Part shown: positions 42,497-50,295 of the stretch, in pieces | Layout: each line of letters opens with the position of its first letter | How positions within the stretch are numbered: the stretch's first letter is position 1 | Origin: Neolewinella marina | GTDB taxonomy: Bacteria; Bacteroidota; Bacteroidia; Chitinophagales; Saprospiraceae | Length of the DNA stretch: 64,000 bases | Assembly: GCF_002631205.1 (NCBI RefSeq) | Contig: NZ_PDLO01000001.1 | Coordinates: 992,001 to 1,056,000 of the forward strand | Direction of reading: 5' to 3' | Position numbers and translations under genes: made by a program | The notes under the pieces: model-generated | Seen by the model: only the letters and a program-made list of their open reading frames with translations | Database searches by the model: none | What the model was told of the DNA's origin: nothing

Positions 42497-43429
42497 CTAG
42501 CGGCGGGCCAGGCGGGTGAAGGCTTCCTTTTCATCGGCGGAAAGGCTGGTGGGAAGCCGGGCCACCAGGTCAAGGTAGAGGTCGCCGTGGCCGCTACTCT
42601 TGTACCGCGGCAGTCCCTTGCCCTTCAGGCGGACGCGGGTGTTGTTGGCGGTGGTTGCACTGACGGGCACGGAGACCGCACCGGTCGGGGTATCCACCGT
42701 GATCTTGCCGCCGAGCAGCATGGTGTAGAGGTCCACCTCCACGGTCTTGTACAGATCGGCCCCTTCCCGGCGGTAGTCGGCGGGTACGTCCACCCGGAAG
42801 GTGATGTAGAGGTCACCGGCTGGTCCCCCACCCGCTCCCGGACTGCCCTGTCCGCGCAGCCGCAGGGTCTGCCCCTCCTCCACCCCGGCGGGGATGGTGA
42901 CCCGCAGCTGCTTGCCGTTCACCGTCAGCACCTGCTTGTTGTCCTGGAGTATATCGCTCATCTGCACCCGCAACTCGGCTTCGATGTCGCGGCCACGGAA
43001 GGCCCGGCGTTGGCCGCCGAACCCGGCACCCGCGCCCCCGCCGAACATGTCGCGGAAAAAGTCGGAGAAGTCCGCACCGTCTCCCCCGGTGGTGTAGGTG
43101 TACTGCCCCCCGAAGGGATCGCCGCCGAAACCCCCGAAGCCGGCACCACCGCCGCCCCCGGCCGATCCGCGCTGTTGCCGGGCCTGCTCGAAGGCTTCGG
43201 CGTGCTCCCAGTCCTTGCCGTACTTATCGTATTTGGCCCGCTTTTCGGGGTCGGACAGTACGGCGTAGGCTTCGTTGACCGCCTTGAAGCGCTGCTCGGC
43301 CTGGGCGTCGTCGGGCGCTATGTCGGGGTGATACTTGCGGGCCAGCTTGCGGTAGGCCTTTTTCAGTTGCTTCTCGTCCGCCGATTTGTCGACGCCGAGG
43401 GTCTGGTAGTAATCGATGAACTGTGCCAT
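42497..43429 (-). CDS. cbpA: DnaJ-like co-chaperone/curved DNA-binding protein CbpA
   Basis: The 310-residue protein has an N-terminal J domain with the HPD motif (KLARKYHPDIAPDD), a glycine/phenylalanine-rich linker (about 88-150) and two C-terminal substrate-binding beta domains. There is no CxxCxGxG zinc-finger region, so it is a class II (CbpA/DnaJ-CTD) protein rather than DnaJ. It should deliver substrates to DnaK. cbpM follows and would modulate it. A weak -7-like TAAGTTCG precedes the ATG. Confidence 0.92.
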   Translation of the reverse strand: MAQFIDYYQTLGVDKSADEKQLKKAYRKLARKYHPDIAPDDAQAEQRFKAVNEAYAVLSDPEKRAKYDKYGKDWEHAEAFEQARQQRGSAGGGGGAGFGGFGGDPFGGQYTYTTGGDGADFSDFFRDMFGGGAGAGFGGQRRAFRGRDIEAELRVQMSDILQDNKQVLTVNGKQLRVTIPAGVEEGQTLRLRGQGSPGAGGGPAGDLYITFRVDVPADYRREGADLYKTVEVDLYTMLLGGKITVDTPTGAVSVPVSATTANNTRVRLKGKGLPRYKSSGHGDLYLDLVARLPTSLSADEKEAFTRLARR

Positions 43430-43437
43430 GGTCGAAC

Positions 43438-44184
43438 TTAGTTTTCAGCTCCCCCGCGGTGGAGGGACGGTACCGCTATTGCAATTATGGTGCCAACCGC
43501 CGAGCCTACGAGTACGTCGGTGAAAAAGTGGCGGCCGGCCCGCATCCGTCCGTAACTCACCGCCGCCGGCAGCAGGGCTGCCCCGAGCCAGACGTAGGGT
43601 TTGGCCTTGCTCTGGGGGTAAAGGTCGTTGTAAAGCTTGGCGGTGGTGATGCTGAAGTAGGCCGTGGTGGCGCTGTGGCCACTGAAGAAGGAGTAGCGGC
43701 TCGACTTCTTCAGCTTGGTGTCCAGGGGAGCGTCCAGGTTGTAGTTGTAGGGGCGGGGCCGGCGCACCAGCACCTTGGTCAGGTTGATGAGGCCGGAGTT
43801 GATCATGGCTCCCTCGAAGACGATCAGGGCCATCTCATCAAAGTTCTCCCGCCCGGGGCGGTCCATGAGCAGGAAGAAGGGGCTGGCGAAACTGGCCAGC
43901 AGCAGCTTGTCGGTGGCTTCGTCAGCCAGCAGCGACAGGTTGCGGGTCGAATAGCGGTCAATACCGGGGATCTTGTTGATCTCCAGAATGGAAATATCCT
44001 CTTCGGTGAGCCCCGTAACCCTCCGATCCAGCATGATGGAGGTGGTGGTCAGGGTACCGCCCAGCCCCAGCAGGACGGCGTTGGTGGTATTGCTCGGATT
44101 ATACGGTTGCAGACCCTGCCCCGGCAATACCTGGCCCACGAGGAGCGCCAGCACCAGGAGTAGTTGAGTAATTATCCTGTACAT
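43438..44184 (-). CDS. PAP2 superfamily membrane phosphatase
   Basis: The 248-residue protein has a signal-like N-terminal helix and the three phosphatase motifs of the PAP2 family: KVLVRRPRPY, SRYSFFSGHSATT and GRMRAGRHFFTDVLVGS. These remove phosphate from lipid phosphates such as undecaprenyl pyrophosphate or phosphatidate on the outer face of the inner membrane. The gene ends 8 nt before the cbpA ATG, on the same strand. Confidence 0.9.
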   Translation of the reverse strand: MYRIITQLLLVLALLVGQVLPGQGLQPYNPSNTTNAVLLGLGGTLTTTSIMLDRRVTGLTEEDISILEINKIPGIDRYSTRNLSLLADEATDKLLLASFASPFFLLMDRPGRENFDEMALIVFEGAMINSGLINLTKVLVRRPRPYNYNLDAPLDTKLKKSSRYSFFSGHSATTAYFSITTAKLYNDLYPQSKAKPYVWLGAALLPAAVSYGRMRAGRHFFTDVLVGSAVGTIIAIAVPSLHRGGAEN

Positions 44185-44233
44185 AGATTTATTGACCTTG
44201 TGAGGAGGACAACGATGCAGGCCCCGGTTTGTG

Positions 44234-45145
44234 CTACTGCAAGCCCAACTCGGCCCGCAGCGGCAGGTTGGCGTTGGCGTTCTGCGACCAGTAGGGCTCC
44301 GTCCGCTGGCTGCTCAGGGTAGCCGTGGTGGTCAGGAGCTGGTCGCCGCTGGGGTAGGTTTCCTTCCACCCGCGGATGGTGTAAGGGGGTGCCGCCTCGT
44401 AGGTCACCTCCAGGGTGCGCTTCAGCTCCGAGAAGGCCAGGGTGTAGGTCCGCAGGCTGTCGCCCTGGGCGGTGTTCGTGGCCTCCGCCGGGCTGGCCGT
44501 ATAGGGCTGGTGGGTCATGAGCAGGTAGCCCGTGGCCGGGATGACGCTGAACCTCCCCTCGGGCAGCTCTCCCCCGATGCGGATGCGGTTGAATACCTCG
44601 TCCTCGAGGAAGTCGGCAGCAAGGGATTCCGTCTGGTCCCCTTCCCGCTCGAAGTAGCTGCGCAGTTCCATCCGCCAGGCCTCCCCACCGGTATGGTTGA
44701 GCTGGGTATAGCTCTGTCCGCACCAGTCCTGGGAGCTCGTGGTCACCTTCAGGGTACGCGGGAAAGCCTGCCCGTCGGTGGGGGTGAACACGGAAGTCAT
44801 GACCGAGTAGTCGTAGATGCCGGTCACGAAGCGGCGGATCAGGTTCGTTTTGAGCACCGTGGTGGAGCCCCCTGCTTCGGTATTGTGCCCCTCGTCCTTC
44901 ACCTGTCGGCCGGCCAGGAAGGGTTCCGTCACCTGGATGAGGACCGCCTGCCCTTCCCGCAGTTCTCCGTAGCGGGCCTGTTCCAGGTCATAGACGTTCA
45001 GTTCGGCCTCCCCCTGGTACCAGTAATCGCTCAGTTCGCCCGAAAATACCGAGGGCGCGGACGCGGGTGCCGGATCCTCGGAACCGCGGGGGGAATTGCA
45101 GGCTGCGCAGCCCATTCCCAGCAGTAAAGCAAGTAACATTCTCAT
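44234..45145 (-). CDS. Lipoprotein of unknown function (Bacteroidota family with YWYxGxAE motif)
   Basis: The 303-residue protein has a lipoprotein signal (MLLALLLGMGCAACNS, with GMGC or CAAC as lipobox). The mature part starts with ELSDYWYQGEAELNVYDLEQARYGELREGQAVLI. As I recall, relatives are sometimes mis-named septum formation inhibitor Maf, yet nothing here resembles the Maf nucleotide pyrophosphatase fold. A beta-rich periplasmic protein is likely. ATG 45145 opens the signal. It is divergent from the OmpA-type gene. Confidence 0.7.
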   Translation of the reverse strand: MRMLLALLLGMGCAACNSPRGSEDPAPASAPSVFSGELSDYWYQGEAELNVYDLEQARYGELREGQAVLIQVTEPFLAGRQVKDEGHNTEAGGSTTVLKTNLIRRFVTGIYDYSVMTSVFTPTDGQAFPRTLKVTTSSQDWCGQSYTQLNHTGGEAWRMELRSYFEREGDQTESLAADFLEDEVFNRIRIGGELPEGRFSVIPATGYLLMTHQPYTASPAEATNTAQGDSLRTYTLAFSELKRTLEVTYEAAPPYTIRGWKETYPSGDQLLTTTATLSSQRTEPYWSQNANANLPLRAELGLQ

Positions 45146-45277
45146 ATCATCGAAATCTTGGAGGCATCGCCGCAAACGAAGCACCCCGCGCATCCGCAGA
45201 GCGAACGGGCGGGGTGGATGTGTAAAAAAGTATCTACATTAGCGTCGATAGTTTACTAATGCACTCATTGTACTTGC

Positions 45278-45309
45278 GGCTCCGTCTGACGACGGAGCCC
45301 AAGCTTTTT
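45278..45309 (+). terminator. Hairpin with U-tract in the leader of the OmpA-type gene
   Basis: GGCTCCGTC and GACGGAGCC form a perfect 9-bp stem on a TGAC loop (45278-45299), followed by CAAG and a T-run (45305-45309), 30 nt before the ATG at 45339. No gene precedes it on this strand, so it is a leader terminator or attenuator candidate. A 31-codon upstream ORF (ATG 45259) with Leu codons crosses it. Confidence 0.55.
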
Positions 45310-45338
45310 GTAAACGTATCGTCTAGTCCCTTTACACG

Positions 45339-47300
45339 ATGCGGACCGCACATCTAATACCGATCCTCCTCTTCTTGTTCGTGGGCGGAGCGGTTTTTGC
45401 CCAGGAAACCACTGCGCGCGACAGAGCCGTTGCCGCTTTTGACCGGGGTGTGCAGCAGTTGCTGGATGGCCACCCGAAACGGGCCAGGAAATCCCTCGAC
45501 CAGGCCGTCAGGCGCGACCCCGACTTCCTCCCCGCCCGGCGGCTCCTCGGCGTAGCCTGTGACCTGGAGGGTGACCACGCCGCGGCCCTCGACGCTTATC
45601 TGGAGGTGGTGCGTCGCGACTCCACCTTTTCCCGGCTGCTCTATTACCACATCGGCGACGTATACCTCCGCGCCGGTCAACCCCGCCGCGCCCTCGACTA
45701 CCTGGAGCGCTTCCGGAACCTCCAGGGCCGCCCCATCGGCAACTACGGCCTCACCGGTGAGCAGGAGGCCGGCACCGAGAAGAACATCCTCGAGACCACC
45801 CTCGACCAGCGGTTGCTGGCCGCCCGCATCCTGAGCGACAGCCTCAACTACGGCAACGCTTCGGCCCTTGCGCGCCTCGGCCCCCAGATCAACACCCCCC
45901 TCAACGACTACTTCCCCTTTTTTACCAACGACCTTACGGGCCTGCTCTTTACCCGCCAGGCCCGCGACGGCGACGAAGACCTGATCCAGGGAAAGCGCCG
46001 TGGGCCGCAGGGCGACTATTCCACTTCCCGCTTCGGCCACTTCAACACCCAGCAACCCGAGGGGATGTGCACCCTGGTCCGGGACGGGGAGACGATCTTC
46101 TTCACCCTGTGCCACGAGATGGAGAGTGGGGGCAGCTGCGACATCCACAGTGGCGTCCTGATCGACGGCCGCATCCAGCACACCGCCCGGCTGCCCGACT
46201 ACCTGAATTCCAGTACCTGGGACAGCCAGGCCGCCATCAGCTGCGATGGTCGCCAGCTGTTCTTCGCCAGTACCCGCCCCGGGGGCATCGGGGGCAGCGA
46301 CCTGTACAGCAGTTACCGACGGGACGACGGCAGCTGGTCGGAGCCGGTCAACCTCGGCGCCGGGGTCAATACCCCCCTGGACGAAGAGGCCCCCTTCCTG
46401 AGCAACGACGGCGAGACGCTCTATTTTTCCAGTATGGGGCACGGCGGGCTCGGCGACCAGGACATCTACTTCAGCCGCTGGAACCGGCAGTCGGAGCGCT
46501 GGTCACCGGCCGTCAACCTGGGCCCGCCGCTCAACAGTCCGGCTAGGGAACTGGGCTTCCACCTATCAGCCGAAGGCCGAACGGGCTTCTTTGCCAGCAA
46601 CCGGCCCGGCGGGGCGGGCGGCCTGGACATCTACCAGTTCACCCTCAACGAGGAGCTTACCGGCCGCGAGGTCACCTACGTATCCGGCTACGTGACCGAC
46701 AGCCTCTCCGGCACCCCGATTACCGAGCAGGAGGTAGTCACCGGGGCGGGGGATGTATTCCGGACGAACTACGCCGGCCGCTTCTTCATCTGCGCCCCGC
46801 CGGACCAGTCGCTGCCCCTGCAAGTGGACCACGCCAATTATCTGCCCTACGCGCGTAGCTTCCCCATCCCCGCCTGGGACAACCGCCAACCCTTCCGGAT
46901 CGACCTGCGGCTGACCAAACCCGCGGCGCCGCGGCCTCCCGCGCCGCCCCCGGCACCCGCTGCCGAGCCCGAAAAGCGCGATACCCAGGAACTCCGGGTG
47001 CTGTTCGCCTTCGAATCCCACGAACTGGACGCCGCGGCAACTACTGCCCTACGCCAACTGCTGGACGGGCTGGATCCCGACCGGATCAGCGAGGTGGTCA
47101 TCAGCGGCTACACCGACGAAACCGGCACCAATGCCTATAACCTGAAACTGAGTGAGCGGCGGGCCGGGGCCGTGGCCCGCTACCTGCAGGAGCAGGGCAT
47201 CCCGGCGGAATTAATCCGGGTGAGCGGGCGGGGAGAAATCCCGGGAGGCCGGGACCGCCGGGCCAACCGGAAAGTGGACCTGGAGATCAGGATGCGGTAG
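45339..47300 (+). CDS. OmpA-family outer-membrane protein with TPR and PD40 repeats
   Basis: The 653-residue protein has a signal peptide (IPILLFLFVGGAVFAQ), TPR repeats (about 25-150), a WD40-like PD40 propeller with repeated LFFASTRPGGIGGSDLY and FFASNRPGGAGGLDIY motifs (about 180-440), a small carboxypeptidase-regulatory-like beta domain, a proline-rich linker and a C-terminal OmpA peptidoglycan-binding domain (ISGYTDETGTNAYNLKLSERRAGAV). This arrangement is common in Bacteroidota and is related to PorE/SprF-linked proteins of the T9SS and gliding machinery. It would tether the outer membrane to peptidoglycan. It is first in a run with two small envelope genes. Confidence 0.88.
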   Translation: MRTAHLIPILLFLFVGGAVFAQETTARDRAVAAFDRGVQQLLDGHPKRARKSLDQAVRRDPDFLPARRLLGVACDLEGDHAAALDAYLEVVRRDSTFSRLLYYHIGDVYLRAGQPRRALDYLERFRNLQGRPIGNYGLTGEQEAGTEKNILETTLDQRLLAARILSDSLNYGNASALARLGPQINTPLNDYFPFFTNDLTGLLFTRQARDGDEDLIQGKRRGPQGDYSTSRFGHFNTQQPEGMCTLVRDGETIFFTLCHEMESGGSCDIHSGVLIDGRIQHTARLPDYLNSSTWDSQAAISCDGRQLFFASTRPGGIGGSDLYSSYRRDDGSWSEPVNLGAGVNTPLDEEAPFLSNDGETLYFSSMGHGGLGDQDIYFSRWNRQSERWSPAVNLGPPLNSPARELGFHLSAEGRTGFFASNRPGGAGGLDIYQFTLNEELTGREVTYVSGYVTDSLSGTPITEQEVVTGAGDVFRTNYAGRFFICAPPDQSLPLQVDHANYLPYARSFPIPAWDNRQPFRIDLRLTKPAAPRPPAPPPAPAAEPEKRDTQELRVLFAFESHELDAAATTALRQLLDGLDPDRISEVVISGYTDETGTNAYNLKLSERRAGAVARYLQEQGIPAELIRVSGRGEIPGGRDRRANRKVDLEIRMR

Positions 47301-47393
47301 ATCGGAGCGCCCGTATCCGAACTTTTGCCCGTAACTTATCATTATCCTCATTCACACCAGCGACCCAATTCTCCACCGATTATCCGTTTCTAT

Positions 47394-47795
47394 ATGCGTT
47401 ACCTGACCCTTCTCCTGATCTTCTTCTTCGGCGCCCACACTGCCTTTGCCCAGGACGCCGCCCCCGCGCCCAAGCCGTCCTACTGCGAAGAGGCCCCCGA
47501 TACCTACGGCAAGTCCGGCGTTCCCGGTGGAGAGGCGGCCCCCTCCCTGCCGAAATTCGGCACCACCCCCACCAAGGAATACAAGGTACAGGTAGCCATC
47601 CTGCGCTACACCGACCCGGCCGAATACCCCTTCCACCCCACCCTGGTGGCCCGCTACCGCCCCTGTGAGCAGGTATGGGTGATCGAAAGCCGGCAAAGCT
47701 TCGTCAACCGCGAAGACGCCGTGGCCCTGCAGACCGAACTCGAATCGGCCGGCTACGCGGGCAGCTACATCACCGACCTGGTGGCCTACCAATAA
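47394..47795 (+). CDS. Small exported SPOR-like protein
   Basis: The 133-residue protein has a signal peptide (MRYLTLLLIFFFGAHTAFAQ). The C-terminal 75 residues (YKVQVAILRYTDPAEYPF...SFVNREDAVALQTELESAGYAGSYI) resemble a SPOR domain, which binds denuded peptidoglycan glycans. Its place 93 nt after an OmpA-type gene fits a cell-wall role. The ATG at 47394 is favoured by the signal peptide. Confidence 0.75.
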   Translation: MRYLTLLLIFFFGAHTAFAQDAAPAPKPSYCEEAPDTYGKSGVPGGEAAPSLPKFGTTPTKEYKVQVAILRYTDPAEYPFHPTLVARYRPCEQVWVIESRQSFVNREDAVALQTELESAGYAGSYITDLVAYQ

Positions 47796-47810
47796 GCTAA
47801 CCTTATTATT

Positions 47811-48314
47811 ATGCGGTACCTCCTGATTCCCCTTACCGCCGCCCTCTGCCTGCTGGCGGGCTGCGCATCCTCCACCCCCGAACCTGCAGGGGAATATTTT
47901 GGTGCCCCATTTTCGGCCGACAGTCCCCTGTCGGCCGAATCTGTTTTAGGTACCTACACCACCGATCAGCTGGAAGACACTGTCCAGCTCACCCTCACCG
48001 GCACCGTAGCCGAGGTGTGCCAGGCCAAGGGGTGCTGGATGACGGTGGACGCCGGTTCCGGCACCCGGATGACCGTCCGCTTCCGCGACTACGGCTTTTT
48101 CGTACCCAAGGACATTGACGGACAGCAGGTGATCATGCAGGGACAGGCCTACTACGAAACCGTGGCCGTGGACGAACTGCGGCACCTGGCCGAGGACGCC
48201 GGCCGCCCGGCAGAAGAGGTGGCCGCCATCGATGCGCCCCGCCGTGAACTCCGCTTTTTGGCGGACGGTGTCTACCTCCCCGGCGGTTCAAATGAGGATT
48301 CTGCGGGGGAATGA
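47811..48314 (+). CDS. DUF4920 lipoprotein
   Basis: The 167-residue protein has a lipoprotein signal (LIPLTAALCLLAGCASS, lipobox LAGC). The mature part contains LTLTGTVAEVCQAKGCWMTVDAGSGTRMTVRFRDYGFFVPKDI, the core of DUF4920, with paired cysteines (CQAKGC) that may bind a metal or be redox active. Function is unknown. It follows the SPOR-like gene by 15 nt and is likely co-transcribed. Confidence 0.85.
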   Translation: MRYLLIPLTAALCLLAGCASSTPEPAGEYFGAPFSADSPLSAESVLGTYTTDQLEDTVQLTLTGTVAEVCQAKGCWMTVDAGSGTRMTVRFRDYGFFVPKDIDGQQVIMQGQAYYETVAVDELRHLAEDAGRPAEEVAAIDAPRRELRFLADGVYLPGGSNEDSAGE

Positions 48315-48394
48315 TTGTATTTAGTCACCAAGCTACATTTAGTACATCCGGAAAACAGCACCCGATTTGTAATTAACTGTTAATCAGTTGATTA

Positions 48395-48402
48395 TATTTT
48401 TG
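48395..48402 (+). promoter_or_regulatory. -7 promoter element of the ECF sigma gene
   Basis: TATTTTTG matches TAnnTTTG in an AT-rich stretch. Transcription would begin close to 48409, just before the first arm of the leader hairpin. Confidence 0.6.
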
Positions 48403-48410
48403 GCACGGCA

Positions 48411-48476
48411 TTTGATAGCTAGTAGGCGAGTAAGAGCGGCGCCCACCGCCACCCATTAATAACAGTAGCTATCAAA
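48411..48476 (+). promoter_or_regulatory. 5'-leader inverted repeat of the ECF sigma mRNA
   Basis: TTTGATAGCTA (48411-48421) and TAGCTATCAAA (48466-48476) are perfect 11-bp inverted arms 44 nt apart. The first begins at the predicted 5' end and the second ends 3 nt before the ATG at 48480, so pairing would clamp the whole leader and mask the translation start. Confidence 0.6.
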
Positions 48477-48479
48477 ACC

Positions 48480-48983
48480 ATGACCAACCAAGAATTCACG
48501 CAGGAGATCAATAAACTGGAAAACCTTCTTTTTTCCTTCGCTCTCCGGCTTACCCGCAACCACCAAGATGCCCAGGACCTGATGCAGGAAACCAGCATGC
48601 GGGCTTACCGTCACCGCGACAAATTCACCATGGGAACCAACTTCAAGAGCTGGGTCTCAACCATCATGCGTAACACCTACATCAATCGCTACCGCAAGGA
48701 AAAAAGTCGCAAGCACGTGAACCAGCCCATCGAAACCTTCACTTTCGCCCTCGAAAGCACCAGCGCCATCCCCAACCAGGGAGAACACGACATGCGCCTC
48801 AAGGAACTGAACCGCATGATGAGCACCATCGGAGAGATCTACAGCGTGCCCTTCCTCATGTTCTACCGCGGTTACGAATACAAAGAAATTGCCGCCCATC
48901 TCAATATCCCCATCGGTACCGTCAAGAGCCGGATCTTCCTGGCCCGCCAGAAAATGAAGGGCATGATCGGCAACCGCAACTGA
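48480..48983 (+). CDS. RNA polymerase sigma factor, ECF type
   Basis: The 167-residue protein has sigma region 2 (LLFSFALRLTRNHQDAQDLMQETSMRAYRHRDKF...NFKSWVSTIMRNTYINRYRKEK) and region 4 (VPFLMFYRGYEYKEIAAHLNIPIGTVKSRIFLARQKMK) and nothing else, the ECF layout. No anti-sigma gene or TonB receptor is adjacent, so the signal is unknown. Its leader can fold into a clamp around the start codon, and a 35-bp tandem repeat array follows the gene. Confidence 0.93.
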   Translation: MTNQEFTQEINKLENLLFSFALRLTRNHQDAQDLMQETSMRAYRHRDKFTMGTNFKSWVSTIMRNTYINRYRKEKSRKHVNQPIETFTFALESTSAIPNQGEHDMRLKELNRMMSTIGEIYSVPFLMFYRGYEYKEIAAHLNIPIGTVKSRIFLARQKMKGMIGNRN

Positions 48984-49011
48984 GCCTCAGCCCTCCTATC
49001 CAGCCCCAAGA

Positions 49012-49190
49012 CACCATGAACAACTTTTAGTTTTTCCGAGACAGACACTTTGAACAAGCATTTTTTTAGCAAGCACTTTGGACAACCTCGTTTTAACCTT
49101 GACCCAGACACTTTGAACAAACAGCTTTTTATCTTGAATCAGACACTTTGGACAATCCTTTTTTTAGTTTTTCCGAGACGCTTTGAACCT
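49012..49190 (+). repeat. Six-copy tandem repeat (CACTTTGrACAA, mostly 35-bp period)
   Basis: Copies start at 49012 (CACCATGAACAA), 49046, 49074, 49109, 49144 and 49179 with spacings of 34, 28, 35, 35 and 35 bp. Each has C-A-C-T-T-T-G-R-A-C-A-A followed by a T-rich segment; two copies share AGTTTTTCCGAGAC. The period is not a multiple of three and the reading frames are broken, so it is not coding. There are no unique spacers. Confidence 0.85.
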
Positions 49191-49346
49191 GTATTTCTGC
49201 ACCTGGACGCTATTCCAAACTATCAATCTGCCGGAGCGAAGCACTTGACAAATCCGCTTTCCGAATTAACCGGCAGACGCGTCTTCAAGTAGTTTTTACA
49301 TTATCCAATCTGGTGAAGCACCTTGCTATCACCATTGACCTTCAGG
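49191..49346 (+). other. Non-coding stretch with inverted repeats before a strong terminator
   Basis: TCTGCCGG and CCGGCAGA (about 49229-49276) and ACTTGA/TCAAGT are complementary pairs, so this DNA could encode a structured RNA or the 3' UTR of the sigma mRNA. No ORF of merit is present. Confidence 0.4.
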
Positions 49347-49375
49347 GGGCCGGCCGATTGCCGGCCCTTTTTTTT
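49347..49375 (+). terminator. Strong intrinsic terminator
   Basis: GGGCCGGC and GCCGGCCC form a perfect 8-bp stem on a CGATT loop, followed by eight T. It ends the sigma/repeat transcript just before the serine acetyltransferase promoter. Confidence 0.9.
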
Positions 49376-49388
49376 GGTTCCGGCCCGA

Positions 49389-49396
49389 TATCTTTA
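49389..49396 (+). promoter_or_regulatory. -7-like element of the serine acetyltransferase gene
   Basis: TATCTTTA is one base from TAnnTTTG and lies 5 nt before the ATG at 49402, a leaderless arrangement. Confidence 0.5.
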
Positions 49397-49401
49397 CCCT
49401 T

Positions 49402-50193
49402 ATGGACGACGCTTTTCTCCAACAGCTTTTCGAGGAACACCACCGGGCGCGGAAACTCCCCTCCCCCCGACTTATTGAGGATTGGCTCGACGGTCTCTTG
49501 CAATTCCTGTTTCCGGAACTGAGTACCCTGCGGTTCGAGAGCGAGCAGTCCTTCCGCCTCCACTACCTTACCAACGACCTGAAGTTCTACAGCATCCTGG
49601 ATGCCATGAGCGAGGAACTCACCGAATCACCCGACGCGGTGCGCTGCGCCTTCGAGGCCCTGCTGCCCTCGGTCCGGGGGGCGTTGATCGAGGACGCGGA
49701 AGCTATCCTGGCCGGCGACCCAGCCGCCGTCAACCGGGTGGAGGTCATCACCACCTATCCCGGCTTTTATGCCCTGGCCGTCCACCGGATTGCCCACGCC
49801 GTCCATGGACTGGGCGCCTGTCTGCTCAGCCGGATGCTCTCCGAAATCGCCCACGGCAAGACCGGCATCGAGATCCACCCCGCCGCGGACATTGGTCGCC
49901 GGTTCTGCATCGACCACGGTACGGGCATCGTGATCGGGGAAACGGTACGGATCGGCAACGACGTGAAGATGTACCAGGGTGTCACCCTGGGCGCCCTGAG
50001 TGTTCAGAAGGAGATGGCCCGCACCAAGCGCCACCCGACCATCGAGGACGGGGTGGTGATCTACGCCGGGGCAACCATCCTGGGCGGGGATACCGTTATT
50101 GGTGCCAACAGCGTCATTGGGGGCAACACGTGGATCGTCAAGAGCGTGCCGCCGGACAGCCGCATTTACTACCGGGAACCCCGCATCGACTGA
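49402..50193 (+). CDS. cysE: Serine O-acetyltransferase (CysE/EpsC type)
   Basis: The 263-residue enzyme acetylates serine with acetyl-CoA, the first step of cysteine synthesis. An N-terminal helical domain is followed by a left-handed beta-helix with hexapeptide repeats: IEIHPAADIGRRFCIDHGTGIVIGETVRIG and VIYAGATILGGDTVIGANSVIGG. The catalytic DHGTG histidine and the HPTIEDGVVI segment are intact. It stands between a terminator and the helicase gene, with its own promoter. Confidence 0.93.
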   Translation: MDDAFLQQLFEEHHRARKLPSPRLIEDWLDGLLQFLFPELSTLRFESEQSFRLHYLTNDLKFYSILDAMSEELTESPDAVRCAFEALLPSVRGALIEDAEAILAGDPAAVNRVEVITTYPGFYALAVHRIAHAVHGLGACLLSRMLSEIAHGKTGIEIHPAADIGRRFCIDHGTGIVIGETVRIGNDVKMYQGVTLGALSVQKEMARTKRHPTIEDGVVIYAGATILGGDTVIGANSVIGGNTWIVKSVPPDSRIYYREPRID

Positions 50194-50230
50194 GGTGGTC
50201 CACCGGAACGGTGCTACGATATTTAATCAT

Positions 50231-50238
50231 TACCTTTG
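50231..50238 (+). promoter_or_regulatory. -7 promoter element of the DEAD-box helicase gene
   Basis: TACCTTTG matches TAnnTTTG. The leader to the ATG at 50296 is about 50 nt and contains a small hairpin (GGCTTG 50272-50277 with CAAGCC 50286-50291) just before the start codon. Confidence 0.6.
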
Positions 50239-50295
50239 CAACCTTATCAATCGCGTAGGCCGGAGACAGGTGGCTTGCGCTCATTCAAGCCCTAA

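Noticed and set aside
41332-42519. 395-codon frame overlapping the methyltransferase and cbpM
   Set aside because: Pro/Arg-rich translation in a shifted frame; both overlapped genes have clear families.
49050-49292. 80-codon ORF over the repeat array (MNKHFFSKHFGQPRF...)
   Set aside because: The repeat period is not a multiple of three, the copies fall in different frames, and there is no promoter or family similarity.
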